From assembly GCA_012295275.1 (NCBI GenBank), contig CM022668.1, positions 11,893,022 to 11,910,521 of the forward strand: 17,500 nt of DNA, written 5' to 3'. This document shows, one piece after another, positions 1-11,603 of this stretch. Both the position numbers and the translations under genes were made by a program. A model generated the notes under the pieces. It was not told the DNA's origin. It was given only the letters and a program-made list of their open reading frames with translations, and made no database searches. The stretch's first letter is position 1. Each line of letters begins with the position of its first letter. This DNA is from Chrysomallon squamiferum. Taxonomy: Eukaryota > Mollusca > Gastropoda > Neomphalida > Peltospiridae.

Positions 1-356
1 ATTTTATTTTACAAAAATGTATTTCATTTATTTATTAATTTATTTTTATTATTATTATTATATAATCATTTAATAATACTATTCACCTTTTTTATTTTTG
101 CTTTTATTTTATTTTTTATTTTTATTATTATTTTTTACTATTTATTTGTTGTTGTTGTTGTTGTTGTTTTAAGTGCAGTCAAAACATTTAATAACCAGAC
201 ATGTCATATCATTTGACAAATTCTTTATCCAGATGAATTTCAACCATCCTACACCTACAGACTAATAAAACTTGATATGTCACAAAGATAAAATAAAAAC
301 CATGACACATTTTTTTTTCCTGTCATCAACCTTGACTTGCCCTCCTACTTGTTATT
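1..356. other. AT-rich low-complexity flank or intron
   Basis: TTA/TTTA-rich sequence with a short GTT run at 148-168. No ORF or family-like coding segment is visible. In the principal transcript this is probably intron, because the first conserved exon at 1566 needs upstream coding exons. Confidence 0.5.
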
Positions 357-362
357 CACGTG
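357..362. promoter_or_regulatory. E-box palindrome CACGTG
   Basis: CACGTG lies 60 bp upstream of the candidate alternative ATG at 422. Canonical E-boxes are bound by bHLH factors. A single hexamer is weak evidence; it is listed only because it falls where a promoter for the candidate first exon would be. No convincing TATA box or initiator was seen. Confidence 0.15.
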
Positions 363-421
363 TTTTTTTCACGTTGAGTAATACCGAAACTTGAGTAATC
401 ATCATACATTGTTACTCAACA

Positions 422-452
422 ATGTATAACAAAGAGCAAGGTGTTTTGAAAG
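422..452 (+). CDS. Candidate alternative first coding exon (short N-terminal isoform)
   Basis: ATG at 422 has A at -3 and opens a ten-codon reading frame, MYNKEQGVLK. One base follows, then a perfect-looking donor, AAAG|gtgagt, at 453. The donor is phase 1, exactly the phase needed by the acceptor at 1566. The joined product would read MYNKEQGVLKVLCGDRV. An in-frame TGA lies upstream at 392-394 and there is no good acceptor between, so this would be a first exon. Drosophila milton is known to use alternative N termini, including one lacking part of the kinesin-binding region (family knowledge). A chance match is possible because the exon is short and no homology supports the ten residues. Confidence 0.35.
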
Positions 453-474
453 GTGAGTCTAAATGAAGGACACA

Positions 475-545
475 TTGAATGAATGAATGATATGTAAACA
501 TAATAAATAATTAAAATAAATAAATAAATAAATAAACAAACAAAC
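475..545. repeat. AATG and AAAT microsatellites
   Basis: GAATGAATGAATGA at 477-490, followed by AAAT/AAAC units at about 513-545. Intronic relative to the candidate first exon. Confidence 0.8.
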
Positions 546-640
546 CTAGATGTGAGAATTTCCGGTTTCAGAATAAATGCATTTTATGAATGAGTGTAAA
601 GAAAAAAATATTAAACACTCACATGTATGCTCGCACATAT

Positions 641-760
641 ACACACACACACACACACACACAGACATACACACACACACGCACATACACACATATATAT
701 ATAAAGATCACATATAAATATCATGTGCATAAATACACACATACACAGAGAGAGAGAGAA
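641..760. repeat. CA and GA microsatellites
   Basis: CA repeats at 641-662 and 668-692, a short TATATATA, and GAGA at 747-760. The His/Thr-rich reading frame across this tract is an artefact of the repeat. Confidence 0.85.
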
Positions 761-784
761 AAAACACCTAATTCTCTAAAGTGA

Positions 785-1208
785 CAGTGTGACCTACATT
801 TTTGTCTTCATTTTTATTAGACATTATGTCTAATTAAACCATCTCTGTGTATTAACATTGCCTCACCTAATTATACTATATAATAGTTGATGTTAAACTA
901 ATTAAATAAAGTCTATTTTTTTATGTTACTATTCATTCTAAATGTGAGCTCGTTAAAATCTCTCAGTTTTCACTGTTTTGTGAATTAATATTATAATGTT
1001 ATCATGTAGATTGTTCTCAGTTTGTGACCTAATTAAAATTGTCCCATTCATCTTCTTTTTTTTTTTTTAATTTATTTATTTACATACATACATTTATTTA
1101 TTTTTGGTTATGTGATAGCCTAATTAAACACATTCTGTTATATTGTAGATGTTGTCAAACATGTGATGTAATTAAAAATATCACTTATTTGGTGATACAG
1201 ACATAATT
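785..1208. repeat. Decayed upstream copies of the acceptor-bearing tandem array
   Basis: The motif CCTAATTAAA or close variants recurs at about 827, 868, 896, 1028, 1118 and 1169. Some copies carry a preceding Y-rich stretch ending in CAG; the clearest is ctcagtttgtgacctaatta near 1016. These look like older, diverged units of the array that becomes regular after 1209. Spacing is irregular. Confidence 0.55.
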
Positions 1209-1565
1209 GTTTCTACTTTCCAGTTCCATAGAGTAACACAGAAGTAACCAAAAGTGTCTCTATTTTTCAGTTCCTTTGGGTGACAGTGACCTAATTAAAA
1301 GTGTCTCTATTTTTCAGTTCTATTGGGTGAAAGTGACCTAATAAAAAGTCTATTTTTCAGTTCTATTGGGTGACAATGACCTAATTAAAAGTGTATTTTT
1401 CAGTTCTAAAGGGTGAGAGTGACCTAATTAAAAGTGTATTTTTCAGGTCTATTGGGTGACAATGACAATTACCTTCAGGTATTACAATGACCTAATTAAA
1501 AGTGTCTCTGTTTTTCAGTTCTGTGTGGTGACAATGACCTAATTAAAAGTGTCTCTGTTTTTCAG
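1209..1565. repeat. 43/47-bp tandem array of splice-acceptor copies
   Basis: Units contain tatttttcagttctattggg, tgacaatgac and ctaattaaaagtg. Acceptor-like AGs end at 1223, 1270, 1317, 1360, 1403, 1446 and 1518, and the real acceptor ends at 1565. Steps are 47, 47, 43, 43, 43, 72 and 47 bp. Each unit copies the acceptor and about the first 13-14 bases of the exon (TTCTATGTGGTGAC in the real exon). Confidence 0.9.
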
Positions 1566-1642
1566 TTCTATGTGGTGACCGGGTGACACAGATGACCAAG
1601 ACCTACAATGACATCGAAGCCGTTACTCATCTGCTCGAAGAG
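1566..1642 (+). CDS. milt: Exon 1 in window: start of HAP1_N coiled coil
   Basis: The exon is entered in phase 1, with TT completing a codon that is probably Val, and leaves in phase 0 before gtgagt. It encodes 25 residues beginning [19 protein letters not shown] and ending LLEE, which is among the most conserved parts of TRAK1, TRAK2, HAP1 and Milton. The acceptor is tttttcag ending at 1565. It is the last of a row of near-identical acceptor copies in the preceding intron, and was chosen because only this one keeps the family sequence without a stop. Upstream coding exons for the usual N terminus are not visible in the window. Confidence 0.95.
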
Positions 1643-1654
1643 GTGAGTTTATCT

Positions 1655-1735
<81 letters not shown>

Positions 1736-2664
1736 CAGATAAATAAATAAATAAATAAATATAAATAGATAGATAAATAAATAAATAAATAAATAGATAG
1801 ATAGATAGATAGATAGATACTTTTAATACACCCTTTATATATTAAATGTAGATGATCTCAAATAACATTTCAGTTATAAATCCAGTGGGTAGCTACTACA
1901 GTGTTATTAGACAAGCTGCAAATATCTAGGTAGCAGTCTTGTGTGTATTGTTTGTTATATATCAGTATATTAAAACTATTAGCTTTTCAGATTTACCACA
2001 GCACAATGTCTGATTAAGGTTACCTTTCACAAATGTCTATAGTACATGTATGTCTGTTTGTTTTGAGTTAGATGTGGTTAGATAAGAAAATGTGAAATGT
2101 TGGTTTTCATTCAGCGTGTTATTTTACACTTAAAATATCTGTAATGTATAAACTGTGAGGGTATGTGCTGCTCTGTTAAACACAAAAATAAATTTGTAAT
2201 ATTTACTGGGGGACACAGAGGTTGTTAGAAAACAAATTAAACACATCTCTATATATACATTCAAGCATAAATTCATTCAAATATATACAAATATTTTGAA
2301 ATAAACTTTTTATATATTTACACACTAAGTTAAGAATAATTTTAAAAAACACACACACACACACACCAGTAAACACACAAATTCATGTTGCTGTTACACC
2401 ACACTTTTTTATTTTTTTTAAATTGTGCTCTGTTTTTCCCATTCCAGAAAGAGCGTGACCTTGAACTTGCTGCCCGAATTGGCCAGACCCTCCTTGAGAA
2501 AAACAAGGAGCTTGTCGAGAGACAGGACCATCTGGAGGAGAATTTGGCTATTGCCAATGAAAAGGTGACACAGTAAAATATAAATGATAATGTATTTTAA
2601 TCTTTATGTAGCATTTTTAGGAACTGGGAATCAGTATACTTTGTCTAGTACTGTTACACTTAAA

Positions 2665-2706
<42 letters not shown>

Positions 2707-2714
2707 TTTTATTA

Positions 2715-2757
<43 letters not shown>

Positions 2758-2893
2758 GATTATTATTATTATTATTACTATGATTATTATTATTATTACT
2801 ATTATTATTATTGTTGTTATTATTATATTATTATTAATACTACTACTATTTCATTATTATTATTGTTATTATTATTACTATTATTACTAATAT

Positions 2894-2925
<32 letters not shown>

Positions 2926-3631
2926 TTATTATTATTGCTATTATTGTTTTTATTATTACTATGATTATTATTTAGTATTATTATTATTAATCATCACCAT
3001 TGTCATCATCATCATCATCATCATCAGTATAATACTAAGAGAACTGTTTTGTGTTGTAGGCCAATCAGTTGCGACATGACTTAGCAATGAAGGAAGAGTT
3101 GTTGCGAGCTTACTTTGAGGAGGATGGTGAGATATCCCAGAGCTCCAGTCCAGGGTAAGTTTCTATCTGTCTGTATCTGTGTTTGTGTGTCTGTGTTTGT
3201 GTGTCTGTGAGTGTGTGAGTATGTGTGTGGGTGTGTGCATGTGTGTGCAGGTATGTATGCTCTGTGTTCATGTGTATGTATTCAAAGTGACAAATTTAGT
3301 TACTGTTCTTCAATGTCCAAATGTCCAGATGGCTGCATATTTGTGTTTGCCTTTATTTTAATTTATTTTTTGTTATTTTGGGTGTCTGAGTAATGACTCA
3401 GTATGTTCAAGAAGGATTGGGATTTTTTTTTTTGTTTTTTTTAAATTATGTTATGTTCAGAATTTGGCTGGGTTTTTTTTCTGTCTGCGTACATATCCTG
3501 TTTGTTTTTGTTTTGTTTTTTTGTTGTTTTTTGTATGTTTTTTTTGTCTCTTTATATTTCTTCATTTCCTCTCACTGCAACTCTTATCATTCACCCTTCT
3601 TAAATAATCTCTCTGTCTCTCTGTCTGTCTC

Positions 3632-3663
<32 letters not shown>

Positions 3664-5908
3664 CTCTTTCTCTCGTTCTCTCTCGTTCTCTTTATTCTCT
3701 CATCTCTCTCTCTCTCATCAAATCTATTTATATTTTGGATATTTTATTTCACTGTTATTATTTTTCTGACAGAGATGCACCAATGGGTCTACATGCTGGT
3801 ATTGAAATGTTGCAGAAAAAAGTCATACAGCTGGAGGAGGACAATTTACAGCTCAGACTTGATGTGAGTTGTTTTTAGTTGTGTTACCCTTATCATGAAA
3901 ATGTGTCACAAATTCATCACTGTTTAATTTTTTATTTTAATAAAAAAAAGTTTTGGAGTTTTTTTTTTTTTTTTTTTATTTTTAAATATTTTATAATTTT
4001 ATAATTTTCATAAAATGGTTTTTTATTATTATTATTTTTTTTTTTAATTTTTTTTATTTATTTATTCAAAAATGTTTGTTTTAAAAACAATTTACTATAT
4101 AGTGTCCAATCATTGTGAAAATTATAATTTAATATTTACCTTTTATCTCTCATACCACCAATTTTACAGTATCAGTTACTTACTTTTTAATATGATCTTT
4201 CTAATGTTTGCTGATTTTGTAATATTATAAATTACAAACAAATATTTTAAAACCAAATTGTGCATAAGACCTTTAGATAGAAAATTCTCCCATTCAGTAT
4301 TTTTATCTGATGTCGATGCTGTTGCTGTTTTGGTGTATAATTATGTAAATATCATTATTAAAACTGTGTTTGTTTGTTTGCAGAGCACAAAGCTTAAGAC
4401 AGCTACAAGTGACTTTGAAGAGAAGGAGAAAAAGCTGGTAGAGGACTGTTTACAACAGATGGGTATGTTTACACTGTCATGTTTAGGGACTGTTTACTCT
4501 TTGTTTTAAGAGATGTTTACATTATTTAGAAGACTTTTTAAGCTTACGTTTCAAAAGATTTCTCTATTATGGTTCCTTGCCATATTTAGATGAATATGTT
4601 TATATTATAATTCAGAGAAATGTTTACAACAAACAGTTATATTCAAATAGATTTAATCACTGTTTGGAATGGAATATATATATATGTATATATATATGTA
4701 ATGTAATTATTTTCAGCTGAAGTCAATGTGCAGGTAGATTGTTTTGCTGAGGAGCTTGAGAAAAAAACAGAGGAAAATACAAGACAGAAGGAAGAGATCC
4801 GAGCTCATTTAGCCAAAATGGCCGACCTTCAGAAACGTGTCAGAAATGTAAGTTAAATGAGACTGACTTGATGCTGGAAAATCTCATCCATCACTAAAAT
4901 ATCCAAACTCATTCCTTCTTTCTTTGACAGTAGACCATTTATTAATATCTCATTCTGAATGATCCAAGTCCATATCTTATTTGTTTATGGTTAGACCACA
5001 TAATAACTTTTATCTCTGCATGTTCCAATCTGATTTCTTATTTCTTTAAGTTAAAATAAATACAATGTTTATATAAATGAATGATCCTAGCTCATTTCTT
5101 ATTTCTTTTAAGTTAGACTAATGCATTATCTACACTGATCTGTTATTTATTTTCATAACTTAGGTTTTTAGCCGTTGATATATTGATGTTTTTGGGTATT
5201 ACTATATGCTAAGGTAATTTGGAGATTAATATAATAGTGAAATAACAACAAGGACAGTATGCTAATTTGGAGGAAAGGAGAGACAGACAGACGGACTGAG
5301 AGAGAGAGAGTGAGTGAGCAAGATTGATTGATTGATTGATGCACTAAGATACTGCTGTTAATAATGATAATGAAAGAAAACTTATTAAAACTTTAATCCA
5401 GCCTGCAGTATTTAATAATCCATATAACACTAATAATCTACAGCTGCGTGTTTGTTTTGAGTTTTAATTTGAGTTTTATTTTTCAGCTCACTGTTGAGAA
5501 CATGGAATTGTCAAAACATCTGCAGGCTTCTCAGGAATGTCAGCGCAAACTCACCAAAGAGGTAAACTACTGCTATTTGAATTAATTGAATTTCAGGATT
5601 ATGTTAATTTTAAAATATTCTGTTTGTTATTTTGATTAATAATCCTGGGAGTTTTGGGCAGGTTTTTATTAATTGGTATAAAGATAACAGTTATATGTGC
5701 ACATAAAACACACAACAATGCACACACAGAGAGAAAGACAGACAGAGAGAGGGGGAGAGAGAGAGACAGACCAGGAGCGAGAGAGAGATGGAGGGAGGGA
5801 GGGAGGGAGAGAGAGAGAGAGACAGACAGATCAGGAGCGAAAGAGAGATGGAGGGAGAGGGGGGGGAGAGAGAGAGAGAGAGTTACAGAAAACAAGATTG
5901 ATAGAGAA

Positions 5909-5947
<39 letters not shown>

Positions 5948-6591
5948 CACACCACATATACTAGCATTTATACAAAGTGCATAGTCATATCCCAGCATAT
6001 AATACACATGACTATATGTAAACACTGACACACATAAACATATACCCTCATACATTATCCATCCACCCATCACACTGATTTTTATTACCTTGTTTCAGCT
6101 TGGTTACCAACATGACCAGTATGATGAGCTGATGGAACTTCTCACAGCAGCACAAGAGGAGCTGAAGACTCTGAGAGGCAAGAGCAGGCCAGAGGCAGCG
6201 AGACAGTACCTGTCGTCAACTTTGCTTAACCGACTCAACGATTCTATAGCCTCTGAGCTAGAGTCTTCAATGAAGCAGGATCAGACACCACCAGAAAGAA
6301 GGTAAACATGTAGAAATGTTAACTGTTTTATTTGAAGTCTTTTTTGTTATTTTTTTGTGTGTTTTTGTGTTATAATCATGTGATGAAATGTTGATGATCT
6401 GAAAGACTTCAGTAATTTTGGTCTGTCTTGTATCAAATAGTATTTATATGAGATGAAACACTTATGTAAAAAATATACCTTATATAATCTATGGAGGGAG
6501 AGTGAGGGTGGGGGAGGGAGGGAGAGGGAGAGGGAGAGGGAGAGGGAGGGAGAGGGAGGGAGGGAGAGAGGGAGAGAGAGAGAGGGAGGGA

Positions 6592-6666
<75 letters not shown>

Positions 6667-6864
6667 TTTTCATTTGTTTAAAATGTATATATACATATAC
6701 AAAACAACCATTACTGCCGTACACACATACATATATATATATACTCAAACATACACAGGTGCAAAAACATATACATACATACACACTCATACACACACAC
6801 ATATATATGTATATATAAATATATACACACACTGGCATACACAAAAAAACATACATACATACAC

Positions 6865-6895
<31 letters not shown>

Positions 6896-6910
6896 TATAT
6901 ATACACACAA

Positions 6911-6945
<35 letters not shown>

Positions 6946-8098
6946 AATATATACACACACACATATATATACATATATATATATACACATATAAACTTTC
7001 CCTATCATTTATCTCACACACTAGAAGACAGAACTGGAAGATATTTGAGACCGCGAGAGCAGCTAAGAAGGCGATATCGAAGAAGAAGACATCGTCACTC
7101 AGTCAGCTGGAGGCCGACAGCACCGACTCCGCATCACCGTCAAAGAAACACTCCCTCTACTTCTCTGACTCCGAGTCTGTGAAAAGTGACGGCTACAGTG
7201 CTGACACAGATAGCGTGTATGGGTGTGTATTTCAATTACCTTCTTATCTGTGTATTTTATCTGTATATTCATAGTATGTATTGTTGTATATCATTATCAA
7301 TTACCTTTTACCTGTGTATTTTATCTATACATTCATAGTGTGTGTCGTTAATTACCTTCTTACCTGTGTATTTTATCTATATATTCATAGTGTGTGTCGT
7401 TAATTACCTTCTTACCTGTGTATTTTATCTATACATTCATACTGTATATTTTATCTATATATTCATAGTGTGTGTCGTTAATTACCTTCTTAACTGTATA
7501 TTTTATCTATATATTCACAGTGTGTACTCTTAGTTACATTCTTACCTGTGTATTTTATCTATATATTCATAGTGTGTACTGTTAATTATCTTTTTAACCT
7601 GTGTATTATATCTATACATTCATAGTGTGTATTGTTAATTATCTTTTTACCTGTGTGTTTTATCTCTATATTCATAGTGTGTATTGTTAATTATCTTTTT
7701 AACCTGTATATTTTATCTATATATTCATAGTGTGTTTATATTCAATTATCTTTTTAACCTGTATATTTTATCTTTACATTTATAATGTTTTTATCTTTAC
7801 ATTTATATACCTGTATATTTTATCTACATATTCATAGTGTGTATTGTTAATTACATTTTGACCTGTTTACCTGTATACTGCTATTTCATCTATACATTTT
7901 TAGTTATGTATTAATGTGTTTTGTTAATTTGTTTTTTACCTACATACTTACTTCTTTAATCTGTGTAAATAATATTTGATCTCTGCTTTCATAGAGTGTG
8001 TGAGAGTGTGCATTGTTAATTAGGTTTTTACCTGTTTACCTATGTAATTATATTTTATTGCTTCATTCATACCATGTGGATTAAATTTTACCTTTATG

Positions 8099-8153
<55 letters not shown>

Positions 8154-8920
8154 TGAAAGAGAGAAAGACAGAGAATGGATAGAGGGATGAGAGAGAGAGA
8201 GAATAATTCTGCAATTAAGAATCTTAACTCTTTAGATTCTCATCTTTTTTAATAATTTTTTTTTTTTTTTTATTCATGCACCTCATACCTAACAGCTTGG
8301 TAATGACAGAGAGACAGACAGACTGACAGACATAATCTGTATTATTCTCTCTTCTGCTACAGATCCACTCTGAGTCTTGGCAGACCAGGAATTCCAGGGT
8401 CCAACGACTTGGAGACTTCACTAAAACGACTTGCTTTGCAGAGAAGTGGTGACCTCAGTGACAGAGAGTTTCTTCAGGACAAAGAGTCTAAGAGTGAAGC
8501 TTCTTCCAGGTAAAGTAGACTTCAGTTTGTTTAATTTTGTATTGGTTTAGTTTTTTGTTTGTTTTATTTTTGTTATTTTTGATAAAAGGTAAATTAAACT
8601 TCAGTTTGTTTAATTTTGTATTGGTTTAGTTCTTTGTTTGTTTTATTTTTGTTATTTTTTTTAAAAGGTAATTTAAACTTTAGTTTGTCTGTTTGTTTGT
8701 GTGTTTAATTTTGTATATATTTGTTTCTTTGTTGTTGTTTTTATTTTTTTTTTTTTTTTTATGGTTTGTTAAATTGAAATTTCATTTTTTAATGCCTAAT
8801 TATTAATATTAAGATCTTTGATTTTTTTTTTTTTTTTATTATTTTTAATTGTTAATGTTAATAGTTGTCTGTTTCTGTTTATTTTTTCATTTTGTATTTT
8901 TATAATTTCCTTTATTATTA

Positions 8921-8992
<72 letters not shown>

Positions 8993-9006
8993 TATTATTA
9001 TTATTA

Positions 9007-9059
<53 letters not shown>

Positions 9060-10022
9060 TCGTTCTTAGAAAGCTGTAACTTTTTTCTTTATACTAATAT
9101 ATCTGTGATCATGATTTTTTAATTTTTTTTTTTTTGTTAGTATTATATTCTGCTTTTCACACTGATTTTTTGAGTATTTTTGAGTAATTTTGTATTAGCC
9201 CATCAGTACTTTTACCTAACAGTTTTGCTTGTAAACCATTTCAAACCATAGCTCACTAATGAAAAAGAAAAAATCCCACATTTCAAAAAATAATAATAAT
9301 TAGAATATTAATAAGCAGTTTAGTTTTTGAAGGGGACAAGCTGTGTTAGAAATTTTCATTAACAAAACGAATATAATGATTTTTTGTTACATCCATATTA
9401 CAAACATAATTACATATTTATCACCAGTATTATTAATCTGTTTTCATTATTATAAATCTGTTATAAATTATGTTTATTAAAACTTTTTACATTTTATATT
9501 TTTTCCAGGCATTTTTTCTGGTGTGTAATTATTATTTCTTGTATTTATATTATTATAGCACGTGTATTGTAACAACTTTTCTGGATTTCTTCTTTGACAA
9601 TATTGGACTGTTCACTTACATTTTTAACACTTAAATATTTTGCTTTATAATATTTTAGATAGATAGATAGATAGATAGATAGATATGGATTTTTTTACCA
9701 AATTAAATTTTTACTATTTATTTTATTTTTATATACAATTATTTTTTTATTTTTTATTTTATTTTTTTTATTTTTTTTAAATATATATTTATTTTCATTT
9801 TACATATTTATTTTTATTGCTGTTTGGGGGTAGGTGTAATATCTCTGCTTCTCTGTACTTACTCATTTTTACTTACATAATGTATACAAGAGTGGATTTT
9901 GTGTGGGATTTATTTGGTTTTTATTTTTTTACATTGTTGACTTTTGTTTTTTAAACTCTACCAAAATGATAAATTTTTAATTAATTTTCTCTCATTTTCT
10001 ATTAAATATTTTCAATGAGAAC

Positions 10023-10111
<89 letters not shown>

Positions 10112-11270
10112 AGATTGTTAGATATGTATAGATATGTATAGATATATATATATATATATATATAGATATAGATAAATAGGTAGATATGTATATATATATA
10201 AAATGTTGTTGCTGTTGTTCATATAAGGGATTGTTTATAAGAACCTTTCCAGAGACAAAAAACACATATTATGTGACTATGGGGACTGTGTAAATTGATC
10301 TTGTATCTGTTCATGCCTCAAGACATTGTTTTAACCATTAAATTTCAGCATATTCTGTATTCGTCTAAAGGTATAAACTGATAAAGTATAAAGACTATTA
10401 ATTATTCAATTTATTTTTTTTTCTTTTTATCTGTTTTCAAAAGAAATGATATATATATATATATAAAGGATACATGTAAATGTTTTTTTATTAGTTTTTA
10501 ACCATTTACTCCATATGTAATAAAGCAAAGAATTTACAGACAGGAAAATTTGTGTGTATGTACATTTAATCATGGAAGTGAACACATGCATGCACATGCA
10601 CCTATATCAACATACATATTTTTGCTTTCTGTAACAGGCTTTAAGATTCATTGGTAATTAATCTACATTAATGTCTTAGTTTATTGAATAATGGTTTGGA
10701 TTTGCATTAGATTTAACAGTTCAAGCTGTTTTTGGAAAAGAATTAAATGCAAAAAAATATATATTATTTTATGAATTTTTATTTAATTTAAAATAAACAT
10801 ATTCAAGCTGCACTGAATTGGAAAGAAAATGCCAGCAATAATGTTACATGGAACCAGTAATGTTTAACTATCATTTTATTTTATTTTATTTTATTTTTTT
10901 TTATTATTATATAGTTTTATTTATTTATATTTATATATATTTATTTGTTTTTATTTATTTATTTATTTAATGTTGTTATTATTATTAATTTTCTTCTTTT
11001 TTTTTTATTTTTTTATTTTTTTTTTGTTTGTTTTGTTTATTAATTTATTCTCCCTTACTTTTCTTTACTATGTTTTCCTTTTATGTTGTTTTTTGTTTTT
11101 TTTCTCATCACATAAAAATCACATTGGCACGTACTGAATTTTACCTTGCAAAAATTAACTCTGAGTTGTTTTTTGTTTTTTAAATATGATGTTATAAATG
11201 GTATTTCTTTTTTTTTTTTTTTTTTTTTTTTTCATTTCTGTTGATGCAGAAATAATTGTAATAATAATAA

Positions 11271-11301
<31 letters not shown>

Positions 11302-11565
11302 TTTTTTTTTTTTTCAGCCCTGTACCTAACTCCACACCCAGGACACCCAACCTGACGCCCAGAACACCAAACCTTAGCCACACCCCAGAATCAGCAGGGA
11401 GTGGCCATTCATATCTTTCCATTACTGGTAGTCATAGCAACCCGTATTTTCGCATTCCAGAAAAGCTTCAGATAGTTAAACCAATGGAAGGTTAGTATTG
11501 CTTTTATGGGTTTCTAATTATTTAAACTTACAGGTGTGTGTGTGTGTGTGTGTGTGTGTGTCTGT

Positions 11566-11603
<38 letters not shown>

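Noticed and set aside
2584-2964. 126-codon ORF rich in Ile, Tyr and Leu
   Set aside because: It is a translation of the TTA microsatellite inside intron 2 and has no complexity of a protein.
5599-6073. Overlapping ORFs on both strands rich in Arg/Glu or Ser/Leu
   Set aside because: They are readings of the GA/CT repeat in intron 7; all frames without stops there are repeat artefacts.
6347-7021. 224-codon minus-strand ORF with Tyr/Ile/Cys/Val and Ser/Leu blocks
   Set aside because: It is generated by the CA/TA and GA microsatellites of intron 8, opposite to the real gene.
7223-7900. Regularly spaced repeats resembling a CRISPR array
   Set aside because: The units are contiguous near-identical 52-bp minisatellite copies without unique spacers, in a eukaryotic intron, with no cas genes.
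8818-9122. Tyr-only and Leu-only ORFs
   Set aside because: TTA repeat read in two frames.
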